Source: Conidiobolus incongruus B7586
Taxonomy: Eukaryota; Entomophthoromycota; Entomophthoromycetes; Entomophthorales; Conidiobolaceae
Reading direction: 5' to 3'
Assembly: GCA_000697335.1 (NCBI GenBank)
Contig: JNEM01016230.1
Span: forward strand, 1 to 36,580
Length of the DNA: 36,580 nucleotides
Shown: positions 34,065 to 36,580 of the stretch, one piece after another
Numbering within the stretch: position 1 is the first letter of the stretch
Layout: the number at the start of each line of letters is the position of its first letter
Notes under the pieces: generated by a model
Seen by the model: only the letters and a program-made list of their open reading frames with translations
Told to the model about the DNA's origin: nothing
Databases searched by the model: none
Position numbers and translations under genes: made by a program

Positions 34065-34973
34065 AAATTTGATTAATTTTGAACAAGTTTAATTATAATC
34101 ATTGGCAGGGAAAGCTATAGTTTTTAAATTATCCAGTCAGCGTCATAATTGATATAATATTTTTATCAAATTAATTAGCAAAATATTATTTAAATATTTT
34201 ATTCTTGAATTTGAAACGATCTAATTTAGTATATTATATACCTAAAAATTCAACATATTATTAGTGTTTATGTTTTAGATATTTATTAATAAATATTTAT
34301 CAATCATATTTTCACTGATGATCTAAGCATTTATTTCCTCAAATTAATTTTAGCAATTATCATTTTATTAATTCATAAAGCATATACATTTAAGTTATAA
34401 ATTTTACTTAAGTTTAATAGCATCAAAAGCAAAAGACGATATTTTCATTGATGATATATGATTATGATGTTCATCTATTTTTACAATAATATATATTTTA
34501 ATAGAAACCAACATTCAAGCTAATTTATAATCATTAGTTTTCCAATTGACAAATTTTTGATAATGTATATTTTACTTTGGCATACTTTGAAGTTAGATAA
34601 GCTGGTCCTGTAATCAACTAGTATACCAATTATTTAGCCAAATCAAAATTTAAATAGGTATTTGGCAAAAAATGAGGCTTAATTTAACTGATTTTATATC
34701 AAAAATATTAACATTTCATAAGTTGACTTGTTTAATAGAATTGATGGTATATACAAATGATACATAACATACTTCCAATATACACCTTGATAAAAATGAT
34801 ACCACAATTATTCAAAAAAAATAATCCATTTTTAATAATTCAACGTCAATCAAAGTCACTTTCATACCTAAATTAGTAATTATTAAAAAGTAAATTATTA
34901 AAAAATCAAATTTAATTCACCATTTAAGTGACGTTGCCAATCCTTAAACTGATTATATTAAATAGTTAAAAAC

Positions 34974-35943
34974 ATGAGCAATATAATTACCTTTTGTTTT
35001 GATGTAATCTCTCCATATAGTTATTTTGCATTTGAAAGTATTTTGAGATATAATAAGGAATGGAAAGCTGAATTGAAATTGGTTCCTGTGTCATTACAGC
35101 AGATTTTAGTGGTATGTAATTTATATATTATTAGTATGCTTCAATTAAATTAAATTTTTAGGATACTGGAAACCCTAGCCCATATTCAATCCCTGCAAAA
35201 TTTGATTACTATGTAAATGTTTTAGATATATTTCATCCTTGTATAAATGCTAATTCTGAACAAGATAGAAGATATGGAAAGGGCCGCCAAGTTATTTAAT
35301 AGTATATATCAACTTTAGTTTATTATTACTTTACTTTGACTAATATTCATATTTTAGTTCCTTTTAAAGGAATGCCTGAGGAATTACCAGAATCAACAAT
35401 GTTAGCTCAGCAAGTTTTAACTTTGATAAAATTGAAGTATCCTGATCAGCTAATTACTGTCACAAGGGGAGTAAGTTAATAATAATTGTAATATTATACT
35501 CAATATATTAAATGAATTTTTAGTTGTTTGTAAGAAATTTTAGATAATTGAACTATTCAATTTGTAATATATATATTTTGTAGGAAGCGTTATGGATTGA
35601 TGGGAAAGATATTTCTCAACAACAGGTCCTGATTGATGAGTTGACTGCTTTGGGTCTTTCTAGTAGCGCATCGATTGTTGACGAAGCAAGTGGCGTGCAG
35701 ACTCGAGATGATCTGATTGCGGTGACAAAGCGTACAGTTGCGAGGGGAATTTTCGGTGTACCATCAATATTTGTTTATCGACATGATAAAGTAGAGGGAT
35801 TTTTCTTTGGAAGTGATCGTTTAGAACACATTTGCAGTTTTTTGGGTGTTCAATACAAAGGTCCCCAAGGTCCTAATCCAGCTTCTCCAGTCAATCCACC
35901 TAAGCTCCCACAACCTGCACTTCAATCCAAGACTGAATCCTAG
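34974..35943 (+). CDS. Kappa-class glutathione transferase / DsbA-fold isomerase
   Basis: Five exons (34974-35111, 35162-35212, 35265-35301, 35358-35470, 35584-35943) give 232 aa, close to the ~226 of GSTK1. The N-terminus ITFCFDVISPYSYFAFE matches the GSTK thioredoxin-fold start; the first Ser of SPYS (residue 13) lines up with the catalytic Ser. GNPSPYSIPAK, IEDMERAAKLF and the late block RGIFGVPSIFVY with cis-Pro, then FFGSDRLEHICSFLG, confirm the family, which also includes 2-hydroxychromene-2-carboxylate isomerases. The 37-nt exon 3 is placed by restoring IEDMERAAKLFN; the frame reading through the preceding intron meets a stop. The final 27 or so residues are a Pro-rich extension without a peroxisomal SKL signal. 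The enzyme probably acts in glutathione-dependent detoxification. Confidence 0.9.
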
Positions 35944-36119
35944 CTTGAATTTACATTGAATTTACTATTGTAAAGTAAATGTCCATCTGATTTTTATATG
36001 TTGATTGTACTTAATATTTTAGTTTTAATATTTATAATAACTAGAAAACTAATTGAATGATATTTAAGCTTTAAAGTGATTTTTGATTTGAAAAATTGGG
36101 TTAATAAGAGTTCTATATT

Positions 36120-36580
36120 TTATTCATAGCTCCATTTAAAGGAATCATATTCCAATTTCTTAGCTTTTTGGTATAGCTCAATCCAGGGATATGATTTACC
36201 TTCTTCTATAAGTAACTCCAATGTAACCTCTTGGAAAGCTTGCGAGAAGCTGATTTGTTCAAAACCAAGTTTGTTCTTGAACAAGTTAATACTAGCTTGA
36301 TTTTCTATACCAATTTTGACTTCATATCGCTTCAATCCAATTTTCAAATGGCCTATTTAAGTTAAATGAGTTAAAGCTAATTAGAAAACTAATTTCGATG
36401 ACTATACCATATGCCATCATTAGGAATATAGCTTGAGTTCCATATCCTTTTGTTCTATAATCTTTCTCTATATAAAGCGTCAATTTTGAGAATAAATTAG
36501 TGTTCATTGTTGATATTACCAGCAATCATTAATTCTAGCTCGCCATGTTTTTCACCATCAAAATCATGAATAAATATATT
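36120..36580 (-). CDS. NAT9: NAT9-type N-acetyltransferase, 5' end missing
   Basis: The 3' part of a gene that continues past the window end. Exons are 36520-36580 (partial), 36408-36467 and 36120-36352, with introns of 52 and 55 bp. The product shows GELELMIAEKDYRTKGYGTQ, the acetyl-CoA-binding R/Q-x-x-G-x-G/A motif (RTKGYG), LMMAYG, GLKRYEVKIGIENQASINLF, and LGFEQISFSQAFQEVTLEL, which is characteristic of NAT9 among GNAT enzymes. NAT9 proteins are GNAT-fold acetyltransferases; microtubule stabilisation is reported for animal members, and the fungal role is unclear. It converges with the GST kappa gene, leaving 176 bp between the stops. Confidence 0.9.

Larger units (their letters stand above)
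31475..34973. other. 3.5-kb gene-poor region
   Basis: The longest stretch without a supported gene. It is mostly AT-rich. Weak open frames around 32470-32760 show no recognisable domain. It contains a perfect 11-bp hairpin (33017-33041) and an isolated 80-base block of about 50% G+C (33985-34064). CpA and TpG are not depleted in the line I checked (32581-32640), so there is no RIP-like signature there. Confidence 0.5.

Noticed and set aside
1-36580. tRNA genes, snRNAs and CRISPR arrays
   Set aside because: No B-box-like GGTTCRANNCC with a partner A box, no U6/U2-type signature strings and no spaced direct repeats were seen on either strand.

Overview
This is AT-rich nuclear DNA, roughly three quarters A+T, with eukaryotic protein-coding genes interrupted by short introns (mostly 50-70 bp, GT-AG, CTAAY-like branch sites). 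An IQGAP-type cytokinesis scaffold, a Chk2/Cds1-type FHA kinase, a yeast-type S-adenosylmethionine carrier, an Nmd5/importin-7-type karyopherin and a kappa-class glutathione transferase together point to a fungus. The AT bias and compact introns fit an early-diverging lineage, perhaps Mucoromycota. That placement is inference, not something the sequence proves.

Layout. 1-1746 is AT-rich non-coding DNA with an exact 19-base Tn5 mosaic-end sequence at 500-518, which looks like a library artefact. 1747-2209 (+) is a DUF202 membrane protein and 3734-6980 (+) an importin-7/Nmd5 homologue. 7729-14367 (-) is a tandem cluster of six tiny intronless genes for Ser/Pro-rich basic proteins of 63-73 aa. 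At least four share a conserved block about 100-190 bp upstream, and a fifth keeps half of it. 15643-16677 (-) is a dead Tc1/mariner transposon with about 18 in-frame stops, no frameshift and a strong TpA excess, which resembles repeat-induced point mutation. 17283-19873 (-) is a 16-exon Chk2/Cds1-like kinase with an 8-nt microexon inside its HRDIKPDN catalytic loop. 21196-22955 (+) is CCT5, convergent with the PET8/SLC25A26-type carrier at 23149-24262 (-). 25331-30203 (-) is an IQGAP gene with two one-base reading-frame offsets. 31241-31474 (-) encodes a small single-pass membrane protein. 34974-35943 (+) is a kappa-class GST/DsbA-fold protein, and 36120-36580 (-) is the 3' part of a NAT9-type acetyltransferase that runs off the window.

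The large genes are unrelated housekeeping functions: nuclear import, protein folding, checkpoint signalling, mitochondrial SAM import and cytokinesis. The best candidate for something undescribed is the 7.7-14.4 kb small-protein array. A core carrying a TSPAVSRRPS-type motif, with proline-directed and PKA-like phosphosites, recurs in several copies along with its upstream element. The second is the RIP-like transposon, which would be notable if the organism lies outside the Ascomycota and Basidiomycota.
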